NCBI GenBank assembly: GCA_008360955.1
Contig: LUCM01000317.1
Coordinates: 196,517 to 260,516, forward strand
Reading direction: 5' to 3'
DNA: 64,000 nucleotides
From: Fasciolopsis buskii
Taxonomy: Eukaryota > Platyhelminthes > Trematoda > Plagiorchiida > Fasciolidae
The notes below the pieces were generated by a model. The model had not been told where the DNA came from. It saw only the letters and a program-made list of their open reading frames with translations, and searched no databases. The position numbers were made by a program, and so were the translations under genes. Below, piece by piece: positions 44,588 to 56,084 of this stretch (position 1 is the stretch's first letter; every line of letters starts with the position of its first letter).

Positions 44588-47500
44588 CAGACTTGTTGTT
44601 CTTCTCCATTAGAGGTAAGTTTGAGATCGACATGAATTTAACAGAAAGGTGAGCACAATGTTTTCTAACCCCTTCTGTTTCCATTAATGGAGATCAAAGA
44701 CTTATTATTCCAAGTCGGACTTTGACCGCAAATGGTAATTCATGGTACTGCTGGTGAAATCAGATAATGTTTCCTTAGACTTTTGTGGTGATTTGCGTAT
44801 GTAAATCCATGGTTGCATCTCATACATCTGAACAGTCCTGAAAAACTGTGGAAATGCAGCATCGGGAGACTAAAATGTGTCGGCGACCTTCGATCAGGCG
44901 GACAGCTGCTTTTGCCCTAACGTTTGTCTTCTTCCTACATTCTTCGTTTTAATTACGGATTATGCAGAGACAACCATTTGACGAACCATCTCAGTTTATT
45001 ATCACATAAGTTGACTCATGGTAGGAGTGTGAAAGATGCTGGCAATACGTATTACTTAGGCCTATGTTGAACAGACTTCTGTTGTAAGTGACTCCTGTAG
45101 TAGTGTCGCCTTATCGCTTATGCAATCTCAGTGATTCCGTACCAACATCGAAAGGGATAAGGATGCCAAGTGAAAGTCAGATAATACTGAGCCCTTATGC
45201 GCCGGTGACACACAGAACAATCCAGGGGAAAATAAAATGAAACAATTTTGATTTATCCCATTTTACTTTTAAGGGTAAATGTATACATCGCTTGACAGTA
45301 TGCGTGACTGTTGTCCTCCTCGTCGTACACTAGCTTTCACATTTGTACGTGTTGCTAGCGTTGTATGATTTATAGAAAGTGATCATTATGATCAAACCGT
45401 TTCCAGTTATGATCGCGCTTCCGGATGCTAGTCGAAAGAGACGGATGGCGTATCACACAAGGCTTTCGAAACAAACCGCTAAAACGCATTTTTTAAGTTA
45501 TTCACAGCACCCTTATTTAGTATGAATCCTGATCTGCAATGAAACTTGATCAATGATTGAGATTGTCTATAACTCAGAAACCGGGGCCGTTCATTAAATC
45601 ACTTCACTAAACCCTTCACTTTACGGATTGGCTTTCCCCCAATTTCTCCTGGGTATGGTTAGTTTACTTTTTGTCGGGTGTTTTGGTGCAACCTATTGAT
45701 TCCCTTGTTAGAACCGTTTAGATAATAAGAGCGGACTTCAGATTAGTCACGTCTGACTTTTTCAATTAGCTCTCACTCCAGTAGTTTACTGTGCATCAAA
45801 AATAACAGCTAAAGCAAAACTATGCATCACAAGAGCAGTGATCCCTATCAAGCCCTTCGCTTACCGCTGGAAACTAAACTCTGAAGCCAATAAAAAGAAA
45901 AGAAATTCCTATAAGTAATCATTTTATGTTCCCAAACTGCTTTGCTGTGCTCCAAAATGCTGTGAAGTGGCACTAATTTTTACCGAAATGTTTGGCTCAA
46001 AAGTACCTGACAGTTCTTAATTGATGTCAACTGTTTAAATCACGACGAAGCCGAAGTAGCTTACTGTATCAGCCTCTGTCAAGAGTATCAACATTAATCG
46101 CGCAAGTAAAAGGTAACTAGCAGAGTGAAATGCCTAAGCAAAATGAATACTTCGTAAAATTCAGTCCAGTTTACTTCCAATCTCACAGTGATAACATAAA
46201 TAAGAAATTGTTTTCTTCTACAGGCCGACCTCTTTGTTCTGTGCCCAAGCACACTGCTAGTCAACTGGCCGGGGTCTTGGAAACCTCCGTGTGTCAATTG
46301 ACTCTTCATTGTGAATGCAAATTAGAAGTATCTGGTGTGATTCAACTGATCGAAACGGCCTCGTTCACACAATGGTATGCAAGTGAATGGGTACACAATT
46401 AGCATACTGGCATCGACGTTAGACGCAAAACGAGCCTCGTCTAAAGCTGCAACTATTTATTTGGTATAGACAAACGACGCAGAATCACTTGCAGATTAGC
46501 ATACGTTTGCACTCACTCTATCTGATACTTGTTTTGCAAATGCTAGGTCCTCGCAATATTCGAAGTTGACTTACAGTTGCGTCACCCTTGTACAGAAGCT
46601 GCAGCCAGGGTTTCCTTTCATTGAAAAGTACAAAAACCACAACAAGCCAAAAAATGAATGCAGTTTCGTATGATTTATCACAGATAAACACATTTTGTCG
46701 GAGCAACCTGGACGTGGACTCTCATTGTGAACTTGTCCAGTTAGCTGAGCAGAATTTAGACAAAAATGAAAATGGTTTATGATTAAGGCAACTTACTGAG
46801 TCGCACTTGAAATCATTTATATCATGCATCCCTTGTTAATTTGTCATAATATCTCAACACATTCACTGCATTTAGTTCAATATGTAGTAAGTCATAGATT
46901 TTACGGTGACAGGAGTGTCAGAGTGCCACCTCGAACAAAAATTCTGTTAAACTTCTGACTACCAATTCTTTTTAGAGCGGTAACATTTGGACGTTAATAT
47001 AAACCAGAACAGATAAAATGCATAAAAATTACCAACCCGAATATCCATGGTGAAGTTGTGCATGCGTGTATCACTCTCCGTTCCCTGAAGATGGTAGTTT
47101 ACCCAGCGTATCAGTATATCCTCGGGGGATAACTTTGCAAAGTCGGAAATCGTTTCTTCGCCATCAAGAAGGGTGGCCAGTTCGGCATGAGCAACAACAT
47201 TTATCTGCTTAAGTAAACCAATCTAGAAAGTGAAGATACATACTACTGATTGATTCTGGGCAAAATTTCAATTAAACAGATAGTGGAATGCATTGTTCGC
47301 AAAATAAAAGATGTTTTAAGTCTCTCAAAGTTTGAAATGTAAGTACGAATATTATTAGTAATAGTCCATTTTCTTGCTGACATTTTATTTAATTTCAGAA
47401 TGTATTGTCATATAGAAGTGGCTCTGCAATCCTTGTTGAGTGGTTATCCAACTAAACCCGAGACGATTTACTTCAACTGAACGTTGACCACCGGTTTATT

Positions 47501-50500
47501 TACTTCCAATCAATTAAAAATCAACCAAAAGGGATCTATTTTGGTATAACACTGCCACTTTTTCTATTTATGAACAAGCAATTTTTCTGTTTTACTTAGG
47601 CTGACGTTATGTCTAAGTTCCGAGATAAAGGCTTCTCGCGTACCGAAAGCTTCCCTTACGATGCATGTAGTTGCGTGACTTTGCACTAAAAAGAAAAGCT
47701 ATATTTATTTCGGAGGTCCTATTTCTTTGCAGTCGTTTCAGTTAAAAATTTCCGCAATGCGAAACACCTATTAAGTTCACTACCTTTCGACTGGAAAAAT
47801 TATTACCATTTTTATATTTTTTGCTACGATCTGCTCACAATTGACACCTTGTACTTGTTCAGTTTTTTATTTGCCGGTTGGCTCTTTAGTATGCCCAACA
47901 ATCTTGTTAGACTAATCATCTAAGCTAAAATGCGTGATGGGTCTTAAGGCTAAAAAGCAGTCTTCTATTTCGAAACAGCCTGTTCCAAATCATAATTACA
48001 TGCAAGTCTTTGTTGCCCCCTTCCCATCATTGTCCCTAAGCTGAACTAATTTTTGTGATGTTTCTTTGATTTATTGCCTTAATTTTTGGTTTTCTGCATT
48101 TATCCCTGCAAGTTATCGCCAACTGTGTTAAAATGCACAGTCCTCGAACTTCGACGTTTTCTGTGATCGAGGCTGTAAATTTATTAGAACTTTGAAGTGA
48201 GGTAACAGAAATGTTGCATCAATATCCCAATGGAAAAATAGACGAATACCAAGGCCGCATGCTTTCAGAAGTTCTCAATTTTGACTTAGATATGAAGTAC
48301 TAAATTTTTGCTGATATTGAATTTTCCTTTGAATACGGCACGAATGTATGCTTCTATAAAACCGAATTTGCGCATGTTAACATCAGTATAGTTTTTTTTC
48401 TGATAGGTGAAATTTTGGCTCACTATTTTAGACTGCTCTACATATCTTAGGGGAATTTTCTTACCCCTAACAAAATCCATCTTATCTTAGAACTTTATAA
48501 ATTCCTTAAATACTAATACGGTCTTTAATTTAAAGGAATTAACGGTTTTATTATTTTTTAAATTTTGGCTGTTAAAAGAATTGTAAACGCAAAATGACCT
48601 CCCAGAATTGCGATCATTTTTCACTGAAAAATTATCTTTTCTTCCAGAATTTTTCGGGTTAATTACTATGGGAATCTTTCTGATGACTTGAAAAAGTTCC
48701 AAAACTGGTTTTGAGGGAAAATTGCCATGCTGTTCCTTGTTGCCTGCAGAATATTTTTCCAATCTGAAAGTGGAATGTATTCATGCATACTGACCAACTG
48801 CGGACATCTTTCTGTCCCACTTCAAGAGTGCATAGCTTCTTTTAGGTCCTCTTGCTTGAATGAATGTTAGAAAGCGCCATGTAAACTATAGGGCTTTATA
48901 GATTTTACCTTTTTGTTTACGCATGATTTACGCCAGCGTTTCTTTATTTGGCATACCATTAGATTGCCAATTACTTTTGCTTGGTTACTTTTGCACTGTT
49001 TGCTCTGTCCTTTTTACTCATTGATTTCTAAAAATATCCTATCATATAAACTTACAGCTAAATTATGTTGTTTTCTAAAGTTCCATGACTTGATGTATCG
49101 TAAGTTTGCTGTATCTCGGCGCATATTATTTTAGGCACAACCATGTTCACTGACATGGCTAACGTTGAATTTGCTCATTGCAAAATTCGTTTGCATCTTA
49201 TTCGGTTTTTAATACCACCTGTGTAAGGTTTTCAAGAATATCTCAAACCTATCACTGCTTGGTTTTTGATAGTATCACAGATCTGTGCTTGACAGGAAAT
49301 AGCATGCGTCATGGTATAATAATATGAAGGAATTTTAACTAGTTACCGTTTTGTCTGCTTCACATCTGAAACTAGCTTAATGGGCCAATCGTTCCGTGGG
49401 ATTTTGATTTTTCCATCTTTGGTAAATTCTGGCATATCATTTCTTAATTCTGCCCTTTTGGTTTTCGTTTACTAATACCATTTAACACAATACGGGCTTT
49501 ATTACAAAATCCATATCCACTGGTCCAAGTACCTCACGTAGCTCAAGACTGCGTGAACATTAGTCCTTCACTTCAACTACTTAGTCTTAAACATTTAGTT
49601 ATTTGGTTTCCAATTTCACTATGGACTTATTCCAGAATTTACTTTGGATGAAAAAATAATCGCTGGTTTTGTACCCTTGCTCTAAGCATATCTTAGCAAA
49701 ACGCGCCATCAGTTTGAAATTACAGTAGGACATTTCACTGTAGTACAACTTAGCTAACTGCTTACTGTGTAGAACGGTTCTGATAGAAACAAGTAAAAAA
49801 GCAAAAGTCCTAGCAGAAGAGCCACCGAGGCCTAAACCATGAATGTAATCTTTCACCACTGTCGTCCTACTAATGCAATAACTCAATTCAACCCTTGTTG
49901 TAGGCTTAAGCAAACTTTTGTCTATCTTTTCACTCTTGCCCATAATATAAAAGCAATGCCACCTTAACAGTCTAATTTGCTTACCTTAATTATTTGCCAG
50001 AGCAGCCCCAAGAGCAGATGCTTCGTACCATTAAGAATATCTCCGGCTCCAATATTGACAACGTTGCATCCAATAGCTCGAGCACTATTTAGGGCCAAAG
50101 TTATGTTTTCGTGCATTTGAAATGTCGTTAAAGTTCTGTTTATGTTCATTGCCCGCTGGTCTATGGTTCCAGGAGATGAACAGTTGATAATTTTGCTTTG
50201 AAATTGAGAACACAGAAGTGCAAGTTATAGGAGCCTATTTATCATACGTCCATTTAAACTTACTTTTATTTAAATCAATCAACAATATTTAGCGGCTGAT
50301 AGCAAACAAGTGCCATAACGCAATTCAAATGATAACTTAAAAGTTCCAAAACAGAAAGATGTAGTGATAGTTTCAGTTTTAACTTACTCATGTAATGGCG
50401 GAAATTACAAAAGACAGCACCATTTTAGTATGCTCGTTGGATGTTGACTTCCTTTCATGATGTAAACACTTAAATTAGCATTTTCAGGCGTTATTTAGGA

Positions 50501-53500
50501 AAACGAACCCGCTCATTTTTATAAATCTATTTTTAGAACTCACTGTAGCGCAGAAAGTTGTGCAACAATTTTTCAGTGACATTGTTGGTAAGATAATTCG
50601 TGGAATATACTAAGCCCCAATAGTGGATGACTTTAACTGCGTCCTACCAAGGAAATCTGATGAGATTTTGCAGCGGTCTTGCTTACAACAACGTGTCTCA
50701 CAAGTGTAACTTAATATCAGTTTCCTTTACTTTATATAGTTTGATGTAATTACTTTTTTAAGCGGGATATTATATTATTGTTCTTATGCCTTTTGTTTCC
50801 CATAAAATGTTGAGTTTTAGAGCTTTTCCAATAACAATTGAAATGAACTCTAAGACTCCTATTATTCAACCACTTTTGAACTCTGTAGTTCTAATTATAA
50901 CCCAAAGTTAAGTTTTAACAATTCTACTGAACATCTTTTCTTAAGCAAATTCTGCGTCTGCACACTGCTTACTGTTTCTTGCCTAAGCAAATGGACTAGC
51001 GACTCAATAAATTCTGGTTCATCTCAAGCAAGTAACAGATTTCTGCTCCATATTGTTATTTTGTATTTCATTTCGGCCTTGCTGTTTGTCTTTTATATCG
51101 ATTTTGTCATCAAAATACGCAGTTTTTAAGTTAAAAATGTTTATCAACAAATGTCATTGGGTCTACTGAGAACCATTTGATTTCCCAACGCATTCTTCAT
51201 TTGACCTCTCAATGACCAGAAGCTGAGCCCACGCCGTCCTCTTTAAATGTCCTCCTAAAATACCTCAATTGGCTTTCATTAAAACCTTTGGCATTTAGCA
51301 GCCGTAACCTGATTACTGCCAATTAGGTTAAACTGGATATTTCAGAGACTATCAATAAGTATTAGGTACGCTACTTTTGTGCATCCAGTATTTTTTCAAA
51401 CTTGCCGCAAAAGCAAAATCAAAATAAGCACACTCAGTTGGCTTCCTTTTGGGTATGTTTAGAGATTTGCATTACTTGTTTTAACCTGAACAGTTGCACA
51501 GAAAACCATACCTTCCATATTCTTACAAAAAGCTTTAGAGTACTGTCACAGATATAAACATCGAAATTGTTTTTAAAAATTCATTTTATTTGACTTCGCG
51601 TTTCCCGAAGTACTTTGATCGCATCTTAAAAGTAAAATAGGTGTTATTAATAAATTATGCTCCTGTTTTAGGTCTCATCTTTTTGTTGTCAATTCATTCA
51701 AAAATGCTGAAAATCCCTCACTTTGAACAATATAACTTCAATACAGAATTTAAATCAATCACTTAGAAACTGCCAGATTTTAATGCTCTTAATGACAAAA
51801 TCACGGATTAATATGTGAGCATGAACCATGATGCACGGTCTCTGAAATGGTTTCAAATGAAAAAAGACAGCTGCTTTTTAGAGAGCAACAAAAAAGTATG
51901 TTTAGCCTGTAATCAGAAACCTATCGTTTCCACGAACGCCAGGTTCTCCAAAGTTTGATGACATTTAACCTAGGATGTTCCGCCATATGCAGCCAGTCGG
52001 CTTCAGAATCACAGAAGGAATCGTATTGCATCAGGTGCAGCAAAAGTCAGTATGAACCTCGTATGCTCATTCTGGAACTTGATACTCAGCAGCACTTTGC
52101 AATTTTGGTTTTCAGATGAAAATTCAAATTTCGCACTACCTTATGAGAGAAATTTAGTCGGCAACTCTAACAGGGGCTACTTGCACTTGCTGGTTACTCT
52201 CATTGGTAGGTACTTGTGATTTGTGAGCAACATCAGCGTATGACTAAACTGATTCAATCCAATTCACAGATTTCGTTACGCAGTTAAATTTTTGAACGTC
52301 CGGCGGTTCATTCCACGATTCTTGAAAACGGTCAAACCACCAAAATGGGTCACACCTACTAAAACCTTTCTCGAAGTTGATGGTGAATCTTTAAAGATAA
52401 GTGGTGGCCACTAAACAAACTTAAATTTGAAAATTATTCGACATCTATGTCTTGACAAAGAACCGAAAAAGGTACCAAGCAGATTCGGAGATTTTTGTTT
52501 TGGCCGGGTCTAAGGGACTTTTTTCGGATCACATCACAACCTGAATTTTATTAGCTAACTGCCATTGACACTACTTCCAGTCTGGATTATTAAAAAATTC
52601 GCCATTTGGACCAATCACTTCATCAGAAATTATTTGTTTGGTGATAAATTCATTTAGTTAGAATTTGTTTGGTGTTGAGAGTTATCTATTGCTGATCCCA
52701 ACAGATCAGCTCACCATGGAAAACCCCTTCGACCATACTAAGGCATTTTTGGACTTAGTTTGGCTAATCACACAGCTAAGTATGCTTTTAATTTCAATTG
52801 CGTTAGACCTCTTGATTATCTGACTGGCCAAGGTGGTTTTAGGCCCAATTTTGGAAACAACTCTTACTGTTTAATGCAGCCTTTTTGAATAAATGCTGGG
52901 CTTTCCTTTCACTGAAATATATTTAACAATTTTTGATTATGTCTGATTCACCATTATTGTAAAGTTATGAACTTTCAAGCATACCTTAAGCACTAGATAT
53001 TGATAATGAAATTCATTTTGCTGCTAAAAAGACTACCCGTTCGCTCCGAGAAATAAATATTTTACCCTTGACTGCGTCCAGACTATCACAGTGCAGTGAG
53101 TCAGCAGAAATTATTAGCATTGTTAAAATGTGCAATGGAATCATTTAGCCCATCAATAATCCGAGATCTTAAACGAGGAGTTGGCAATTTCTTGCTACAC
53201 TACAGGAATTCAGCTGACATCCGAAAACAGGAAAGCCTTGATCAGCTCTCTAAACGCCTCATACTTCGGTTTAGAATGAGGGCCCTAGAATCTGCGGATC
53301 TTAACTACCGGTGCTGCGACCATTTGCTGTTTGCATCTGAAATTGTGCCAAGACCATTTGGAAATCGAATGGCAGGAACTTTTGTCATGGACAGTGGATC
53401 AAAGCTTTAAAGACACAGTGACTAAATACACCAAAACACAGTGATACCGCTGCTGACGTACACACAACTCCGAGTTTCACATCAGTTCCTTCGTATTTAG

Positions 53501-55021
53501 ATGGAAATATTGAATCACTGTACAAATTTGGAATGTCCGATAATGAAGCCACCCAAAAACTTCAAACATCTCAAATTCATTTCACTTGTGACAACTATGG
53601 TGGCTGTGGGTAATTTGTTAATTTCCTTTCCTACATAATTATGCTTGAATTACTATATGAATATGCAGTCATTAAGTGTGCAAATATGAAAGTTCGATCT
53701 CCATCCTAACTGTGGCTATTCTGAATCGCCATTCACTACATATGGCTACTTTTACTCATTTGGCGAGGCAATCAGCAGGCCAACAGTAATATTCGGAAAA
53801 TTTAAAATGCTATTAATCTTTATTTTATAGACTGTCGTCACTCATTCCACAAAGCTAGTAACAAATCTTCTTTGACTCTCTCCGATTTCCTGAAATTTCC
53901 TCACTTTTACCCATTATTGATCAGTTTCCTAAGGTTATTTTATCTCGAACTACTAGAGTTCCAAAACAATTACCTTAGCTTTCTTACTAAGTAAGGATAT
54001 TGATCAGACCTTCCTTGGCGAACCATTTGGTCGATATCGTCCTCAGATAAATAGTTGACTCAGAAAGTTGTTACAGGGGTAGACCATTCCAGCAGAAAAA
54101 GGACCCCTGGAAAATATTTGCAACAAAAACCGGTACTGAAAAGATGACCCGTCACTTGACTGACGTACTTCTGAATGTTTAGCTCTTCTCTTTTTTGCCC
54201 CTTGCTCACATAAATTCAGCATCACTCACGTGATGCGGGATTCTTATCGATTTCAAGGATCCACGTTACAGACTATTGTTTTTGCACCATGGGTTTTATT
54301 TCCGTTGGCGCTCCTGCTTTTGAACCTGCCCGCACTTACTATTCATAGGGAAACACTATATACACAAAAAGCACAGGATTCAAAAAATCTTAGATCAAGC
54401 GCTTTGCATGAATGTTCGTAGAATACTTACCACAATAGAATTCCATCGCTACATTTTTTGTATAAATCCCCGCCATCATTATGAAAAGGGAAGTACTGTT
54501 CACAATCCGGATCATCTTTCAAGTTGCTACATGAATAAAATAAAACCAGGTATAAAAAACTTACCGTTCCATCCAGCTTGAGAAAGCTACTTGTTCATCT
54601 TCACTAATGCTGTGCAATGTATCGTCAACGACAGAATCACTTGAAGACCCGTACTGAAAAAGATGTGACTTTGTTGATACATTTTCAATCGTTGTTAAAC
54701 GGGGGTCATGCTTGCACAACTCTTGATAAATCTATAGGGAAAATAGAAATAAACTATCTCATTTATACCCTCTTAAAGTCCGTCAAACTAAAAAGGGTAA
54801 CTTCATCCTTAATCTCAGCCGCTTTGATTGCTGCATTCAATTCGTCTTCACTGACTCTGAGGTCCAATTGATGTAAAGCTGGGAGCAAATTCTTCTTTTC
54901 AAGGCGGCCGCTGTAATGCGAATCATACTGAAAGGATAATTTATAAAATTATGACTACTGCTTCAAACGTTCTCAAAAGTCCACTAAGGTTGCTTCTGAC
55001 AAGTTCTTGCCTCTGGTCCAT
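35415..55021 (-). CDS. PLS: Fimbrin (plastin), 11 exons, 885 aa, with a long C-terminal extension
   Basis: Fimbrins cross-link actin filaments into tight bundles in the cytoplasm through two actin-binding domains, each made of two CH domains. Exons on the minus strand are 54959-55021, 54769-54927, 54565-54653, 54431-54526, 49985-50195, 47037-47222, 42636-42710, 42214-42439, 41403-41585, 40740-41140 and 35415-36383. Every junction is GT-AG and in frame. Approximate domains: EF-hand region 16-74, CH1 92-206, CH2 239-348, CH3 364-475, CH4 502-608, tail 613-885. Diagnostic stretches include GLLWQIIK (CH1 end), [10 protein letters not shown] (CH2), [16 protein letters not shown] (CH2-CH3 junction), FSLVGVAG (CH3) and [10 protein letters not shown] (CH4). 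The start ATG at 55021-55019 gives an EF helix running into its loop and has an in-frame TAG at 55060-55058. Vertebrate plastins have about 630 residues and end just after CH4, so the tail is extra. No canonical AATAAA is visible in the 300 bases after the stop. Family and exon structure are near certain; unseen 5' UTR exons remain possible. Confidence 0.94.
36384..40739 (-). other. Large intron 10 of fimbrin (4356 bases)
   Basis: No second gene, RNA or recognisable transposon was seen in this intron. Open frames inside are short and lack family motifs. Confidence 0.7.
40740..41140 (-). CDS. Fimbrin exon 10 (end of CH3, start of CH4)
   Basis: It encodes residues 430-563. [24 protein letters not shown] and [11 protein letters not shown] complete CH3. 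[19 protein letters not shown] and [15 protein letters not shown] sequence ([17 protein letters not shown]) open CH4. The CH3-CH4 linker is somewhat longer than in vertebrate plastins. The acceptor is TTTTTCAG and the donor GTAAGA. Confidence 0.97.
41403..41585 (-). CDS. Fimbrin exon 9 (CH3)
   Basis: It encodes residues 369-429 plus one base. [19 protein letters not shown] then [14 protein letters not shown] and DTVDWTQV follow plastin CH3. The acceptor is GACAG; the first two bases complete Thr369, and the last base begins Glu430. Confidence 0.97.
42214..42439 (-). CDS. Fimbrin exon 8 (end of CH2)
   Basis: It encodes residues 294-368 plus one base. [28 protein letters not shown] and [16 protein letters not shown] are plastin CH2 hallmarks. 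The exon closes with EETREEK, the CH2-CH3 hinge. The region before the RAE motif is shorter than in vertebrate plastins. The acceptor is TTTTTAAG and the donor GTGAGT. Confidence 0.97.
42636..42710 (-). CDS. Fimbrin exon 7 (CH2)
   Basis: It encodes 25 residues (269-293) in phase 0, including [18 protein letters not shown], equivalent to plastin DSKAYFHLLNQIAPKG. The acceptor is TTTCAG and the donor GTGAGT. Confidence 0.93.
42711..47036 (-). other. Large intron 6 of fimbrin (4326 bases)
   Basis: Mostly AT-rich non-coding sequence. The only distinct feature is the (AT)n microsatellite at 44557-44587. Confidence 0.7.
44557..44587. repeat. (AT)n microsatellite
   Basis: Alternating AT over about 31 bases, interrupted once by a C, inside fimbrin intron 6. 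Confidence 0.95.
47037..47222 (-). CDS. Fimbrin exon 6 (CH1-CH2 linker and start of CH2)
   Basis: It encodes residues 207-268 in phase 0 at both ends. IGLLKQINV continues the plastin IGLF segment, and [16 protein letters not shown] is the conserved start of CH2. The exon ends in MDIR just before a GTTGGT donor. A second GT (GTAATT) lies four bases further on, but using it would shift the frame. Confidence 0.95.
47223..49984 (-). other. Large intron 5 of fimbrin (2762 bases)
   Basis: AT-rich sequence with several short open frames on both strands. None shows a recognisable motif, and no repeat was identified. Confidence 0.65.
49985..50195 (-). CDS. Fimbrin exon 5 (second half of CH1)
   Basis: It encodes residues 136-206. 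It contains [25 protein letters not shown] and [12 protein letters not shown], which follow plastin CH1 almost residue by residue. The donor is GTAAGC and the acceptor TTCAAAG. It is isolated by introns of 4.2 kb (upstream) and 2.8 kb (downstream). Confidence 0.97.
50196..54430 (-). other. Large intron 4 of fimbrin (4235 bases)
   Basis: This intron separates the two halves of CH1. It contains an antisense (plus-strand) retroelement remnant near 53.1 kb; the rest is unassigned. Confidence 0.7.
53086..53330 (+). mobile_element. Ty3/gypsy integrase remnant (C-terminal part)
   Basis: The plus-strand translation reads [20 protein letters not shown], then [17 protein letters not shown], then [14 protein letters not shown]. 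This has the order seen after the gypsy integrase core: a short helix, FLLxYRNxPHxTT, SPxELLxGRxLRTRL. Key Pro/His/Thr residues are replaced, and no catalytic DDE part can be read upstream, although [14 protein letters not shown] at about 52.48-52.54 kb hints at the zinc-binding segment that precedes the core. It lies antisense inside fimbrin intron 4. Assignment rests on pattern matching by eye. Confidence 0.5.
54431..54526 (-). CDS. Fimbrin exon 4 (CH1)
   Basis: It encodes residues 104-135 plus two bases of codon 136. The translation [13 protein letters not shown] then [15 protein letters not shown] aligns with the plastin CH1 segment that contains NDPDC and GDGIVLCK. The split Cys codon (TG + C) is completed by exon 5. 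The acceptor is CATGTAG and the donor GTAAGT. Confidence 0.95.
54527..54564 (-). other. 38-base intron of fimbrin
   Basis: It runs GTAAGT to CATGTAG and sits between exons 3 and 4. Its length is not divisible by three, and both flanks are conserved CH1 sequence, so splicing is required. A 31-base intron lies at 54928-54958. Confidence 0.9.
54565..54653 (-). CDS. Fimbrin exon 3 (linker and start of CH1)
   Basis: It encodes residues 75-103 plus two bases of codon 104. A Ser/Asp-rich linker is followed by [15 protein letters not shown], which matches the plastin entry into CH1 (SEEEKYAFVNWIN in vertebrates). The acceptor is TTTTTCAG and the donor GTAAGT. The next intron (54527-54564) is only 38 bases and not a multiple of three, so it must be removed to keep frame. 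Confidence 0.93.
54769..54927 (-). CDS. Fimbrin exon 2 (degenerate EF-hands)
   Basis: It encodes residues 22-74 in phase 0. The first loop begins at D23; position 3 is H25, position 5 is S27, glycine is kept at 28, and position 12 is N34 instead of Glu, so calcium binding is doubtful. A helix with [13 protein letters not shown] follows, then a second loop that has lost its acidic ligands (about 60-72). The donor is GTATAA and the acceptor TTTCAG. Confidence 0.9.
54959..55021 (-). CDS. Fimbrin exon 1 (start codon and EF-hand helix)
   Basis: It encodes residues 1-21, beginning [10 protein letters not shown] and ending GLLRTFEA. Spliced to exon 2 it reads [12 protein letters not shown], a typical EF-hand helix entering its loop. 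The donor is GTAGTC, and the intron that follows (54928-54958) is only 31 bases. The in-frame codons upstream run TAG, GCG, CGG and so on to the ATG with no other ATG, so this is the first usable start. Confidence 0.85.
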
Positions 55022-56084
55022 GAGCGATAACAAAAAAAGCCACTCAGTCCCCCGCGCCTACCCCTTGCAGTCGTGACGAAATAAAACAAAATTCCTCCTA
55101 GCAAAGCCCGCCGGGAATATGGGAGACATTTACTTATTATCGAAACCAGAAAGTTGTCTTCATTAATATCCGGTTCTTAATGGTCTCCATACTGTTGAAT
55201 CTTGAACGGTAACTTCTATTGACAATACTTACATAGGCTCCCAATTCGGAAATCCCTTTTTACCACCATCCATGGAAGTTTTCGGTCCGTCGTAACCTAC
55301 TCGTAAGTACTTGACTTTTTTCCATATCAGTGACTTTGAATGGTAACATCCTTCCCTAAGTTGCAGTGGAGCATGGAGTGGTTATTCTGGAATGTCTGAA
55401 TAACCGAAAGTTAAGCGCTCAGTGCAGTTGCCATCTGCACTTTGCCTATCCAAACTCCACTTTCACACTCCTGTCAAACACACTGAACATCCTTCTACTG
55501 CCGACTGTTGTTCTGTTTTACCGGCAGTGTCTGAGTTGTCAGTAGCCTAATGGTGCCGCGCCGAGTATGAGCGGCACACAGGTGATATTAATTGCTAAAT
55601 GCAAGCAAAATGAATATGAGAGCCACATTAGAACAGTCGGTTTTACAGGGAGGAGAAATCCCCCGTTTTGTACACATCCTTTCCAAATTGTTACCAAACA
55701 GTCCTGGAGAACCCAGTGCAGAGCAAAATCTCAGATTGAAGGTAGGAAATCGGGCACTGGTAATCACTAAGGTTCTAGAGGCACCTGGACAACCTTTGGT
55801 TCTTTGGCTGCCTCACTGTTGTAAACCATCTTGTACTTCTGCCTCCGTGCTTAAATCACACTGAAGTTCAAAGTTCATTTGTTAGACTGTAGTATTTGCG
55901 GCTGCGAACGGTGCCGTCTTTGTTAAATGTGACTGATTTTCTTAGTCCCTCTGGCCTAGGCTTCGCAGTTTGACAGCTACCTGTTTCCTGTGACAACTAG
56001 TAAGAGGAACGAGGGTCAAAGTGATTTCATCTAGTGTGTGAAAGCAGCTGAGTGGAAATGGAACATTCCTCCATTAGTAAGAAC
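55022..56084. other. 5' flank of fimbrin
   Basis: Contains the in-frame TAG (55060-55058) that bounds the fimbrin ORF. No clear TATA box was seen. The plus-strand open frames at 55567-55864 are unsupported. Confidence 0.55.

Noticed and set aside
55226..55275. A donor-ending stretch reading SELGAY as the exon before fimbrin exon 2
   Set aside because: A stop lies immediately upstream and no acceptor is present. The exon at 54959-55021 gives a start codon and a much better EF-hand.
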